Assembly: GCA_022865625.1 (NCBI GenBank)
Contig: JALHTB010000064.1
Span: forward strand, 1 to 22,929
Reading direction: 5' to 3'
Length of the DNA: 22,929 nt
DNA from: Candidatus Bathyarchaeota archaeon
GTDB taxonomy: Archaea > Thermoproteota > Bathyarchaeia > 40CM-2-53-6 > FEN-987
Shown: one piece after another, positions 7,847 to 14,726 of the stretch
How positions within the stretch are numbered: position 1 is the stretch's first letter
Layout: each line of letters opens with the position of its first letter
The notes under the pieces: model-generated
What the model was told of the DNA's origin: nothing
Seen by the model: only the letters and a program-made list of their open reading frames with translations
The model's database searches: none
Position numbers and translations under genes: made by a program

Positions 7847-7880
7847 GTTGAAGCTTGAGTGCAGCGCTCACCCCCGGAGC
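7847..7880 (-). repeat. Intergenic repeat copy B
   Basis: Read on the minus strand, 31 bases starting CCGGGGGTGAGCGCTG match the copy at 15919-15952 at about 26 of 31 positions without gaps. The 11-mer core has one change (GCTCCGGGGGT). It lies in the gap after the fmdE-like gene. Confidence 0.6.
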
Positions 7881-8107
7881 CAGAGCCTTCAGCCAGGATT
7901 CCCTGATTTCTTCAACTGATGTGAAGAGAATCGCGGAGCATGTGTTTCTTGACAGCGGAGGAATGTGTCTGATGCCGTAGCAGTGGTCGACCTTTCAGGG
8001 AAGCGCGGAACTGGGCTAGCAGGCGCAACGAGGTGTCCTTGTCCCGAGCGAAGCGCCGTTATTAATAGCCATAAACCACTCGTAACTTCACCTGGGGCGA
8101 ATGGTTC

Positions 8108-8296
8108 ATGGGAATTACGCCTATCCCGATGGCGAGGGAGACTAGAGAACATTTGCGATCCTTCGGGAAGAGGGGCGAAACGTACGATCAGATCTTGAGG
8201 CGGCTGATGTCCCTCGCTGAATGCGAGGGATTGATGGAGAAGCAGTATGAACGTCTCAAAGACAAGAAAGCCTTTGTTTCTTTGGACGAGCTATGA
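8108..8296 (+). CDS. Small antitoxin-like protein (DUF7557/VapB-like), partner lost
   Basis: A 62-aa protein with the pattern of short archaeal antitoxins: ITPIPMARETREHLRSFGKRGETYDQILRRLM (a short strand then two helices) followed by an acidic helical tail ending FVSLDEL. TATA-like sequence ATTAATAG occurs about 45 bases upstream. Such genes usually overlap a RelE/ParE toxin gene by ATGA. Here the stop does overlap an ATG (ATGA at 8294-8297), but that frame reads only MNALE before a stop; a shifted frame a few bases on gives VKLHREIANT, which could be a toxin remnant. I read this as an orphan antitoxin with a decayed partner; the latter part is tentative. Confidence 0.6.
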   Translation: MGITPIPMARETREHLRSFGKRGETYDQILRRLMSLAECEGLMEKQYERLKDKKAFVSLDEL

Positions 8297-8425
8297 ATGC
8301 CCTAGAGTGAAGCTTCACCGAGAGATAGCCAACACCTAGGCCGGGTAGATCAAAGGCCACGAGAAGCCCAGCCACGTCATCACCTATTTATGCAGGTTTA
8401 TGTGCCTGTATAGAACCGCCGCAAT

Positions 8426-8767
8426 TTGGCGACCACGAAGCAAATCAAGCGCTATGTCTATCCCGTCCAACTCGACGAAGAAGAACTCGAAGCGCTTGAC
8501 ACGATGGTTGAGAAGCTGCACAGTTCAAAATCTGAAGCCATCAGATAAGCCATCAGAAACTACGCAGACCAACTGCGAGGAGCAGAAGTCATGAAGATCC
8601 GTGAAGTGTCTAGAGGCAAAGCCCGCAAGGAGATTCTCGAGTACTTGGAGAGGAATGATAGGGCATGGTCCTCGGAGATGGCGGACTTGCTCCGTCTTGA
8701 CCTGACGCTTGTGAACAGCATCTTGGAGGAACTGTGGAGTGAAAAGCGTGTCAAACCAACAACCTAG
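8426..8767 (+). pseudogene. Ribbon-helix-helix + winged-helix regulator broken by in-frame TAA
   Basis: From TTG 8426 the frame encodes a ribbon-helix-helix domain (KQIKRYVYPVQLDEEELEALD, then HSSKSEAIR), meets TAA at 8546-8548, and continues in the same frame as AIRNYADQLRGAEV and on to MKIREVSRGKARKEILEYLE, WSSEMADLLRLDLTLVNSILEELWSE, a winged-helix domain ending at 8767. SEAIR-x-AIRNYA is the normal second helix of the fold, so the stop replaces one residue, most simply GAA (Glu) to TAA. The downstream ATG at 8591 could still give a 58-aa winged-helix protein. A TATA-like GGTTTATG is 25-33 bases upstream of 8426. Intact relatives would be small DNA-binding regulators. Confidence 0.75.
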
Positions 8768-8930
8768 CAGACTTGCGGGAGAGCGGCTGCGGTGCATTGG
8801 GCGAAAGATATCCAAACCACGCCTCATCCATTATACGCACAATCACCGGGCCATTATGGTGGGTATTGAAGGGTACCCTGCAGTCTGCGAAGTAGTGAGA
8901 GAGTGGAGAATCGTTCGAAAGAAACCGTAA
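8739..8930 (+). CDS. Hypothetical basic protein (63 aa)
   Basis: A GTG-initiated frame with GGAGG (8724-8728) ten bases upstream, overlapping the end of the broken regulator gene by 29 bases. The product is basic and ends in a plausible globular segment (GIEGYPAVCEVVREWRIVRKKP). I do not recognise a family. The possible coupling and ribosome site favour a real gene, but length and lack of known relatives keep this uncertain. Confidence 0.35.
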   Translation: MKSVSNQQPSRLAGERLRCIGRKISKPRLIHYTHNHRAIMVGIEGYPAVCEVVREWRIVRKKP

Positions 8931-8942
8931 GCTAGGGCGCTT

Positions 8943-8972
8943 GACCTTCAGTATAGGACTTACCCCCGGCGC
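8943..8972 (-). repeat. Intergenic repeat copy C
   Basis: On the minus strand it starts with the exact 11-mer GCGCCGGGGGT and, nine bases later, carries ACTGAAGGT at the same spacing as the copy at 15919. The bases upstream (ATCC then GAGATGCGCC) also resemble that copy (ATCC then GAAATGCGCC). Confidence 0.6.
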
Positions 8973-9027
8973 ATCTCACTGAACCCCTAGGATGACTACC
9001 GAAATGCAAGATGGTTGAGGGTTCGTT

Positions 9028-9618
9028 TTGAAGATAGCCGTTGATCTTGACGGTGTTCTCGCAGAGGCGATGATCGCTTGGTGTGAACTGTACAATGAAC
9101 GGTACAATCGGTCTCTGTCAATTGAGGATATTCGAGCGTGGGATGTTTGGAAGATCGTCAAGATCCCACGTGATGAGTTCTTCAGAATACTCGATGACGC
9201 TTGGTTGAACTGGGAACGAATGCCTCCCACAGAGGAAGGCGTCGGAGAACAGGTTGGACTTCTGCGTGAATTCGGAGCGGCGGACATCGTCACTGGGCGA
9301 AGCGCCCGAACCATAACCGCGGCCAAGGAGTGGTTGAAGGCACATTCCGTACCGTATGATAGGTTCGTGCGCACCGACTCGACCGAGGCAAAGATTCGGC
9401 TGGACTATGATGTGTTTGTGGATGACTCTCCGAGGCTGATGGAGTTGATCGCTTCCAAGTCGATAGCGCTCGGGATACTGTACACGCGGCCATGGAACCG
9501 CGACGCGAGCATGCCCTCGGTCATACGTAGGGTGACTTCTTGGACTGAGATTCCGAGCATTGTGCGAGCTGCACGGGAAAGCACAGGGCACTTGAATGAT
9601 TGGGTGTCACGTCACTGA
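9028..9618 (+). CDS. HAD-superfamily 5'-nucleotidase-like phosphatase
   Basis: A 196-aa HAD hydrolase resembling the 5'(3')-deoxyribonucleotidase (NT5C) group, which removes phosphate from nucleotides. Motif I is VDLDGVL (nucleophile D6, acid D8), motif II is IVTGRS (T89), K122 in STEAKIRLD is the likely motif III lysine and DYDVFVDDSPRLM gives motif IV (D132, D133). The helical cap between motifs I and II (LYNERYNRSLSIEDIRAWD) is typical of this group. The start is TTG, preceded by GAGGG (9017-9021). It faces a convergent ECF S component gene whose coding end overlaps its last 12 bases. Substrate is not visible in the sequence. Confidence 0.75.
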   Translation: MKIAVDLDGVLAEAMIAWCELYNERYNRSLSIEDIRAWDVWKIVKIPRDEFFRILDDAWLNWERMPPTEEGVGEQVGLLREFGAADIVTGRSARTITAAKEWLKAHSVPYDRFVRTDSTEAKIRLDYDVFVDDSPRLMELIASKSIALGILYTRPWNRDASMPSVIRRVTSWTEIPSIVRAARESTGHLNDWVSRH

Positions 9619-10209
9619 CACCATCTGCTCTGACGTCGTGTGTCTCGGTGCCTCTCTCTTCTGACCGATTAGCACTTTGACCCGGCTGATCAGGGTAGGC
9701 CCGATGGTCCCCATTAGAACAGCTGTAGTGAGTTCGTGTATGAATCCGAAAGGATACAGCACACCAAACCCAGTAAGGAACGGCACATAGAGCAGCAATA
9801 TCGAGACCCACCAGCTGTAACCGAACATCCAAGCTGAAGTCACAGACGTCGCCACGTCATAGACTGCCGTTAGTAGGAATCCGCCCACCACAAGCTCGGC
9901 TCTAGCTATTCTCGCTCGCCTGTTCCATAGGAGTCCGGCGAGAAACGCTATCGCTCCCATTGACGCGGCGTCGATGATGGTCCAGAATCCGCCTCCGAAG
10001 TACAAGTCGCTTATGAAGATCGAGAGTGCGCCGACGACAAGTCCCGTTACTGGTCCTCCGATGATGCCTGCTGTGATGCATAGAAATGCGACAGGTTTCA
10101 CGTTGGGCGGCCCGCCTGCTAATGCGATTCTTGCTGCTACGTTCAGGCCGGTCAGCGATGCCATCAGAGTCAGATTACGAGCGAACGTTGCGCTAGCGTT
10201 AGGCTTCAA
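9607..10209 (-). CDS. Second ECF-type transporter S component
   Basis: A 200-aa membrane protein with about five to six hydrophobic segments. Hallmarks are a basic/polar start, then VKPVAFLCITAGIIGGPVTGLVVGALSIFISDLYF and WTIIDAASMGAIAFLAGLL, the Gly-rich helices seen in S components for vitamins and metals. The start is TTG. It is divergent from a DUF4430-like secreted protein across a shared palindromic promoter. DUF4430 resembles the C-terminal domain of transcobalamin/intrinsic factor, so cobamide uptake is a reasonable guess, not a demonstrated function. The ATPase and EcfT subunits would have to be supplied from elsewhere in the genome. Confidence 0.75.
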   Translation of the reverse strand: MKPNASATFARNLTLMASLTGLNVAARIALAGGPPNVKPVAFLCITAGIIGGPVTGLVVGALSIFISDLYFGGGFWTIIDAASMGAIAFLAGLLWNRRARIARAELVVGGFLLTAVYDVATSVTSAWMFGYSWWVSILLLYVPFLTGFGVLYPFGFIHELTTAVLMGTIGPTLISRVKVLIGQKREAPRHTTSEQMVSVT

Positions 10210-10247
10210 TGAGTGCTTCGCGACCGCTCGGAAGGCATATAGGGATG

Positions 10248-10263
10248 TAGGTTAATTAACCTA
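10248..10263. promoter_or_regulatory. 16-bp perfect palindrome in divergent promoter
   Basis: TAGGTTAATTAACCTA is a perfect palindrome lying between the TTG start at 10209 and ATG 10283. Its AT core (TTAATTAA) is positioned about 25 bases from the likely start of the plus-strand transcript, so it may serve as a shared TATA region, an operator, or both. Confidence 0.6.
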
Positions 10264-10282
10264 GTCTCCCCCAGGTGGAAGA

Positions 10283-11122
10283 ATGAAGACCCGTGTAGGT
10301 CCGCTGTGGCCTCTTGTCATATTAGCTCTCATACTGGTGGCTGGTGCGATCAATAGTGCCCATGCGATGACGGTGAAGCAGGACGCAACGGTCACCGTGA
10401 ACATCGGAATAAACTACGGGAGCGGGGCGGTTGAATGGCACAACGGGACCATCGTGCCTTTGGGCGAGTTTCTACTGAACGCGACCATGAGGGTCGCAAC
10501 TGTGGATTTCATGAATTTTCCTGGCTTTCCAGGCCCGGGCCTTCCAGGCGCATTCGTCACCGGCATAAACGGTGTAAGCCAGAATCCATCAGCTAACCTG
10601 TATTGGACTTATTGGGTGTATGATCCGCTGATTCAGCAGTATGAGATGACTCCGGTAGGCGCAGGCTCATACGCGCTCGTATTCGATCAAACGATTCAAT
10701 GGTACTATCAGAATGCCGGCTCATTGACGAATCCGCCGTTGCAGCCGTACACGTCTGTCTCGCTTAATGTTCGCCTTGATTCGTCCACAGATCCTCCCAC
10801 TGCAATCCTCACAGGATCAATCTATCCTGTGCCAACCGGCCCGATCAACGTGACCCTGGAGTACAGCAATAATCAAGGCGCCAACTATCAAGAGATATCG
10901 CGGATCGTAAGCGGGGCAGATGGAAGTTTCAGCTATTCGTGGAGACTCCCTGGCGGTGGACTGTTCATGTTCAGAGCCGACGCGCAGCGTGTCAAGAGCT
11001 CTCCGGCCTCTATCGGAACAGGCGGCGGAGTCCCAGGATTCCCCATCGAATCCATCCTGATAGGAAGCATGCTGGGATTGTTGTTTGGTTTCCTCAAACG
11101 GAGACCGCGTTCTCGATCCTAG
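10283..11122 (+). CDS. Secreted DUF4430-like protein with PGF-type anchor
   Basis: A 279-aa exported protein. Residues 1 to about 28 are a signal peptide (basic start, hydrophobic core LVILALILVAGA, then SAHA). The middle contains a DUF4430-like domain: WTYWVYDPLIQQYEMTPVGAGSYALVFDQTIQWYYQ matches the W-x-Y...G-x-x-Y-x-L...I-x-W-Y pattern of that family, related to the C-terminal cobalamin-capping domain of transcobalamin. An Ig-like beta segment follows (GPINVTLEYSNNQGANYQE to DGSFSYSWRLP). The end, VPGFPIESILIGSMLGLLFGFLKRR, is a PGF motif, hydrophobic helix and basic tail, as in archaeosortase substrates. AGGTGG precedes ATG 10283. The divergent S component suggests a surface ligand-capture protein for the same transporter; this is inference. 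Confidence 0.7.
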   Translation: MKTRVGPLWPLVILALILVAGAINSAHAMTVKQDATVTVNIGINYGSGAVEWHNGTIVPLGEFLLNATMRVATVDFMNFPGFPGPGLPGAFVTGINGVSQNPSANLYWTYWVYDPLIQQYEMTPVGAGSYALVFDQTIQWYYQNAGSLTNPPLQPYTSVSLNVRLDSSTDPPTAILTGSIYPVPTGPINVTLEYSNNQGANYQEISRIVSGADGSFSYSWRLPGGGLFMFRADAQRVKSSPASIGTGGGVPGFPIESILIGSMLGLLFGFLKRRPRSRS

Positions 11123-11238
11123 GACAGTCGCAGCTATAGAATGCCCCAGAGTGAGAGAGTAGTCCTTCCGACGGTGTCACGTGGCTCTGACGAGAGATGA
11201 TAGCGAGGTCTGACTTGATCCTAACTTCTGCGCTCGGT

Positions 11239-11368
11239 ACTACCAAGTTATTGACGCAAGTGGGATGAAGTATAGCACTTTCGTCAACTTCTTGGTACTA
11301 TTCACTACCCACAACTTGACGAAACGGCTATATTATGTAGCACTTGTGTCAATCAAGTAGTAGTAATG
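11239..11368 (+). promoter_or_regulatory. Two tandem 65-bp operator units upstream of the AbiEi-like gene
   Basis: Each unit begins ACTACC (11239 and 11304, exactly 65 apart) and contains an inverted pair of a 12-base motif with consensus TTGACRMAAGTG: TTGACGCAAGTG (11251) with CACTTTCGTCAA (11276), and TTGACGAAACGG (11316) with CACTTGTGTCAA (11341). In both units the arms start 25 bases apart. The TATA-like CTATATTATG (11328-11337) lies between the arms of the second unit, and ATG 11366 follows its end. AbiEi antitoxins are known to repress their own promoters through inverted repeats, which fits. Confidence 0.8.
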
Positions 11369-12142
11369 ACCTCCAGACTCTACAGAGCCTTCCTGAATGA
11401 TAGATTCTTCACAACCAAGGAAGCTCTCGCTTTCATCCCCAACAAGGATACCTGCATGAATACGCTCAAGCAGCTTCTGAACTCAGGGCAGATAGTGAGG
11501 GTACGCAAAGGGCTCTATGAGGTAATCCCCCTAGAGCAAGTCGGCGGCCGGAAGCCAGCTGCGGACAAGTTCCTCCTCGCTAGGAAAGTCACCTCGCCGT
11601 ACTGCCTAGCATATCATTCGGCATTGGAAATTCATGGAGTCGCAAATGCGGCGCTCTACAACACAGTCCACTTGGCTTCACCAAAGCAGTTCCGGAGTTT
11701 CAGCTACGAGTGGATACGCTACAGATGGACACCTCGTCGAGATCTGACGGGTACAGAAAAGGCGGTCTGGAGTACTGCACAGCTGATAGTCACAGACAGA
11801 GAGCGAACAATCCTCGATTGCATAGATCGGGTAAATCTCGCCGGCGGATTTGAGGAAGCATTCAAGAGCCTGTCATCGATGAGGAATGTCAATCTCAGTA
11901 GACTCTATGACTATGCGATTGCGCAGCGGAAGAGAGTTCTCTTTCACAAGCTTGGCTTTCTTCTTTCCCGGAAGGAGATAAGGGAAGGCTGGGTTATCGA
12001 TGATGCGGAGTTAGGCACTTTTCGGAAGAACCTGTCCCCGAAGATCTACTACTTTCTGGCAGGCAAAGGCACGGGCAGATTGGAGAAGGAATGGAATCTG
12101 ATAGTGCCAGCAAACCTGGAAGAGATAATCAGTTTTGCCTAG
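11366..12142 (+). CDS. AbiEi-family antitoxin / transcriptional regulator
   Basis: A 258-aa protein of the AbiEi (COG5340) family, the antitoxin and autorepressor of type IV AbiE systems. The N-terminal 60 residues are a winged helix (FFTTKEALAFIPNKDTCMNTLKQLLNSGQIVRVRKGLYEV). The following domain has the family signatures YCLAYHSALEIHGVANAAL and LIVTDRERTILDCIDR. Length is typical. Its promoter carries two inverted-repeat units around a TATA box, and the transcript is nearly leaderless. The usual partner, an AbiEii nucleotidyltransferase, is not directly downstream; instead a RelE-like gene follows. A nucleotidyltransferase of a related type is found 9 kb away with a different regulator. Confidence 0.8.
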   Translation: MTSRLYRAFLNDRFFTTKEALAFIPNKDTCMNTLKQLLNSGQIVRVRKGLYEVIPLEQVGGRKPAADKFLLARKVTSPYCLAYHSALEIHGVANAALYNTVHLASPKQFRSFSYEWIRYRWTPRRDLTGTEKAVWSTAQLIVTDRERTILDCIDRVNLAGGFEEAFKSLSSMRNVNLSRLYDYAIAQRKRVLFHKLGFLLSRKEIREGWVIDDAELGTFRKNLSPKIYYFLAGKGTGRLEKEWNLIVPANLEEIISFA

Positions 12143-12253
12143 CGTCCTGAATGAAACGAAGCCATCGGGAGTCTGTGAACTTGGCAAGCCTTATCAAAGA
12201 AGTCGCAGCCATTTCTGCGTGTTTGATGTTGCCGACGCTGTGTCATTAGATAC

Positions 12254-12610
12254 TTGTGGTTTGAGTTGCCGCAAATACTTCGTGCTAGAAAAGCATGTGA
12301 CGTGTACATATCGGAAGACGTCCGTGGTTTTCTTCAGAGTTGTGAGAACAAACGTCTGAAGAAGAACGTCGAGGATATGTTTGATTTGCTCTGGGACAAT
12401 TATCTGCTAGGCGTCAAAGTTCCCAAGCGCCAGATCCCCCAGTATTATGTTCGAAAGTTCGGGCATAGGCACAACCTATACCTGCGCGATCTCGTGAACG
12501 GGTGGCGCATGACCTACATGCTATCCTCATGTTCTATCCATCGAGGGGTCCGAGTGGACGTCATAGAGGTAATGTCTCACCCGGAATACGAGAGGCGCTT
12601 CGGCTACTAG
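12254..12610 (+). CDS. RelE-like toxin-fold protein
   Basis: The C-terminal half resembles a group of archaeal RelE/YoeB-like proteins: QYYVRKFGHRHNLYLRDLVNGWRMTYML, then VDVIEVMSHPEYERRFGY, where the basic strand followed by GWR-x-x-Y and the final H-x-E-Y-E-R-R-F-G-Y are typical. The first 25 residues before VYISEDVRGFLQ are atypical, so the start may be GTG 12302 rather than TTG 12254. It follows the AbiEi-like gene after 111 bases. A 32-aa frame in that gap (ATG 12149, MKRSHRESVNLASLIKEVA) is too short to identify. Pairing of this protein with the AbiEi-like regulator is possible but unproven. Confidence 0.6.
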   Translation: MWFELPQILRARKACDVYISEDVRGFLQSCENKRLKKNVEDMFDLLWDNYLLGVKVPKRQIPQYYVRKFGHRHNLYLRDLVNGWRMTYMLSSCSIHRGVRVDVIEVMSHPEYERRFGY

Positions 12611-12611
12611 A

Positions 12612-12884
12612 CTACCTCTTGCGTGGCACTTTCACGTTGCTATTCAAGAATTTCTTCAGTTTCGGGTTATCCGGGAAGACCCACACAATCTGACGGTCGT
12701 TCATGATGATCTTGTTGCTGCTGAGCAGGTAGTTAATGATTCGATTGAATGTCTGGTACTGGACGTCGCGAGGCAAGCTCTTCCATAGTTGCGTTTTTGT
12801 GGGATAGTCCTTGGCCTTGTGGATCGCTCGTTCCACCATGAGAATTGTTGCCAGGTTTGGCTCATGCAGTCCGTTCTTTTTCAC
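12612..12884 (-). CDS. Small winged-helix protein (90 aa)
   Basis: GTG 12884 is chosen because GGAGGG (12892-12897) precedes it by seven bases; the in-frame TTG at 12899 overlaps that site. The product has a helical first part (ATILMVERAIHKAKDYPTKTQLWKSLP) and then YQTFNRIINYLLSSNKIIMNDRQIVWVF, which reads as a recognition helix and wing of a winged-helix fold. It is probably a DNA-binding protein; I recall similar archaeal hypotheticals but know no function. It converges on the RelE-like gene, with stops two bases apart, and an AT-rich inverted repeat upstream may be its operator. Confidence 0.6.
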   Translation of the reverse strand: MKKNGLHEPNLATILMVERAIHKAKDYPTKTQLWKSLPRDVQYQTFNRIINYLLSSNKIIMNDRQIVWVFPDNPKLKKFLNSNVKVPRKR

Positions 12885-12938
12885 ATATACTCCCTCCAAA
12901 GACTGTTCCTAATACGTACAGGGAAGAGTATTTCACAA

Positions 12939-12967
12939 ACTTGTATAATTCGACGAGTTATATAAGT
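12939..12967. promoter_or_regulatory. AT-rich inverted repeat, possible divergent promoter
   Basis: ACTTGTATAA (12939-12948) and TTATATAAGT (12958-12967) are inverted with nine of ten bases complementary around a 9-base spacer. Each arm contains a TATA-like hexamer. It lies 55 bases upstream of the small winged-helix gene. The plus-strand side (12968-13297) has no gene I can identify. Confidence 0.5.
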
Positions 12968-13297
12968 ATGTTAGGTGGAGCTGTTACTGCAACAACAATA
13001 GATGTGCATCGGCGGATCTCTTGGAGGAAGATATCGAAAAACTCGACTCTGCACTACATAGCATGAGCACGTCTCAGACAAGGAATGGCGTGGAGGTTAG
13101 GTGGAGGAATCCCTTGAGGTCTTCACCTGCAGCTGCAACTTTAGATGGCCAGGCAGCTTTACGGATGCAACGGATGTCGGTTCTTCTTGTACGCTGGCAG
13201 TGATGTGGTTCACAATATCTGGTCGCAAATGCGTCTCCGATGGCTTGATGCGAAGTCCTAATTCCCTATGACTCAGATCGCTCATTTGGGTGGTTCA
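12968..13297. other. Intergenic, no recognised gene
   Basis: A frame starting ATG 12968 gives a 32-aa product of no known kind. No repeats or hairpins of note were seen. The last ten bases hold the likely ribosome site (GGGTGG) of the surface protein gene. Confidence 0.4.
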
Positions 13298-14158
13298 ATG
13301 ACCAAATTGGTCTCCTTAGTTGTGGTCATGCTAGTCTTTGTCGTGTTGGTGCCTCAGGCGAACGCCGGCTTCAAGACGCCTCCGACATTCGACTTAACGA
13401 CATCATCCAACTTGGCTGGTGCGACAGACACGGTCTACGTTCTCCGAGCTGAGAATCGAGACCAATCCGAGGATGCGTCCCTCCTTGCGATCATCATCCC
13501 GGCCGGATATTCCATCGGTCAGAGTTTCATTACAGACAAGGCCGGAATCAAAGCCATGTCCGTGTATGGTAGTTGTCCCGAGGGGAGCGGACGGGCGGGA
13601 GCTGTCACAACGACCACTCCAGGCCTGTTTACGATTCCCTGGAGGGGCATAACGGAGGGCAAAATCACCATTATTGCGCCCAGTGCAACGGCGGAGGGAA
13701 AGATGGAGGTGACATTCTCCGGAGGGTATTCGGTTGTGAATCGCGGCTGCTATGGTGAGTTCACAACGGCAGAGGGCTTCTTCATCAACCCCTCAACCCC
13801 CGGCGCATGCACGTGGGGTCCATCAACTGCTCAGCCAACAAGCGGACCCAAGATCGAAATGGTACCCAGACCTAGCTTTACGCAGACCGTTGAGATTGTT
13901 GGCCCATCAGTAACCACGCAAGCCGTAACAAGCACAACTGAATCCTCCGCCGTCCCTGCAACAACTGATCTCCCACCAACAACCCAGACAACCGCTCAGC
14001 CAGCAAGAACAACCGTCGTGGTTGAACCTGAGACGAGTACAACGACACAGCCTGCTCCTACGGGTGGAGGGGTTCCGACTGAGATGCTGGCAATTGTGGC
14101 GGTCGTCCTGATCGTCATAATCGCAGGTGCAGTCTACGCTCTAAGACGACGAAAATAG
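13298..14158 (+). CDS. Thr/Pro-rich cell-surface protein with C-terminal membrane anchor
   Basis: I start the protein at ATG 13298 (GGGTGG upstream), which gives a clean signal peptide (MTKLVSLVVVMLVFVVLVPQANA) rather than the in-frame ATG at 13268. The mature part, about 140 residues, is a beta-rich domain (TDTVYVLRAENRDQSEDASLLAIIIPAGYSIG) with a few cysteines. A long Thr/Ser/Pro-rich stalk follows (TTQAVTSTTESSAVPATTD onward), then GGGVPTEMLAIVAVVLIVIIAGAVYALRRRK, a single membrane helix with basic end. This is an S-layer-associated or stalked surface protein by design; the domain is not one I can name. The stalk is probably O-glycosylated. Confidence 0.65.
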   Translation: MTKLVSLVVVMLVFVVLVPQANAGFKTPPTFDLTTSSNLAGATDTVYVLRAENRDQSEDASLLAIIIPAGYSIGQSFITDKAGIKAMSVYGSCPEGSGRAGAVTTTTPGLFTIPWRGITEGKITIIAPSATAEGKMEVTFSGGYSVVNRGCYGEFTTAEGFFINPSTPGACTWGPSTAQPTSGPKIEMVPRPSFTQTVEIVGPSVTTQAVTSTTESSAVPATTDLPPTTQTTAQPARTTVVVEPETSTTTQPAPTGGGVPTEMLAIVAVVLIVIIAGAVYALRRRK

Positions 14159-14676
14159 GCAGAGCGAGCCTCAGACTGGTGCCCATACGAGCAGCAGATC
14201 TAGGTCTCAGGGGTTATTCTGTCCGCTCTAAACGCCCGCGGTAGAGTAGGTTCAGAGGACAGAGTCGCCACGGACCGAAGGCTCAGTCTATTCCTAGTGC
14301 GGGAGGGGAGATTCGAACCCCCAAACTCCTCCGCTCGACCGGGAGACACCTGACAGTTTCTTCCCTCGCATGTCCCCACTTCTCTTCTCATCCTCAGTCA
14401 CGAAAACCGCAAACGCCCGTCATAAGGAGGTCGACCGAGATAAGGATCCCCGCGCGCCCGTCAGAACAATACGGTAGACAAGCAGATCCGCTTTCCCTGC
14501 AGAAGGAAAGAGTTACCGCATAGATCACGAGTCGTTCTGAGCCTTTGCAGAAGGTGCCGAAACGTTGAGCACGACTGACCATATTTCCAATGACTGGGGA
14601 ATGACTTCAGGTTTGAAGCCACAAATCATGGAGAATCGGCGACTAACGCAGGATCTTTCTGATCCAGTGTACCAAT
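14159..14676. other. Intergenic region with a tRNA 3'-end-like sequence
   Basis: No protein family is recognised. The notable content is the tRNA-like end at 14299-14386 described separately, and the operator pair of the Fic gene immediately to the right. Confidence 0.5.
14299..14386 (-). repeat. tRNA 3'-half-like sequence D (attachment-site-like)
   Basis: On the minus strand the sequence ends GGGGGTTCGAATCTCCC then CTCCCGCA: a T-arm and the 3' strand of an acceptor stem with discriminator A, like a tRNA-Leu end. No matching GCGGGAG 5' acceptor strand is found upstream, so it is not a complete tRNA. The part before it (GACATGCGAGGGAAGAAACTG, then TCAGGTGTCTCCCG) closely matches the sequence at 18314-18400. 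Confidence 0.5.
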
Positions 14677-14726
14677 CCGATACGTTTTTGTATCGGTAAG
14701 CTCAATCCGATATCGAAGCGTATCGG
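14677..14726 (+). promoter_or_regulatory. Two 20-bp inverted repeats phased 30 bp apart upstream of fic
   Basis: At 14677-14696 CCGATAC and GTATCGG flank six bases. At 14707-14726 CCGATATCG and CGTATCGG flank three bases. The repeats begin exactly 30 bases apart, both preceded by AAT, and the second ends directly at the GTG start of the Fic gene. TTTTTGTATC inside the first copy is the only TATA-like run. A regulator bound here would block initiation; the Fic protein's own C-terminal helix-turn-helix is the obvious candidate. Confidence 0.75.

Noticed and set aside
8546..8548. Recoded stop codon (pyrrolysine or selenocysteine)
   Set aside because: The codon is TAA, not TAG or TGA, and there is no recoding hairpin that I can see.
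13796..13806. Copy of the 11-mer inside the surface-protein gene as a mobile repeat
   Set aside because: It encodes part of the protein in frame (STPGA) and its flanks do not align with the intergenic copies; may be coincidence.
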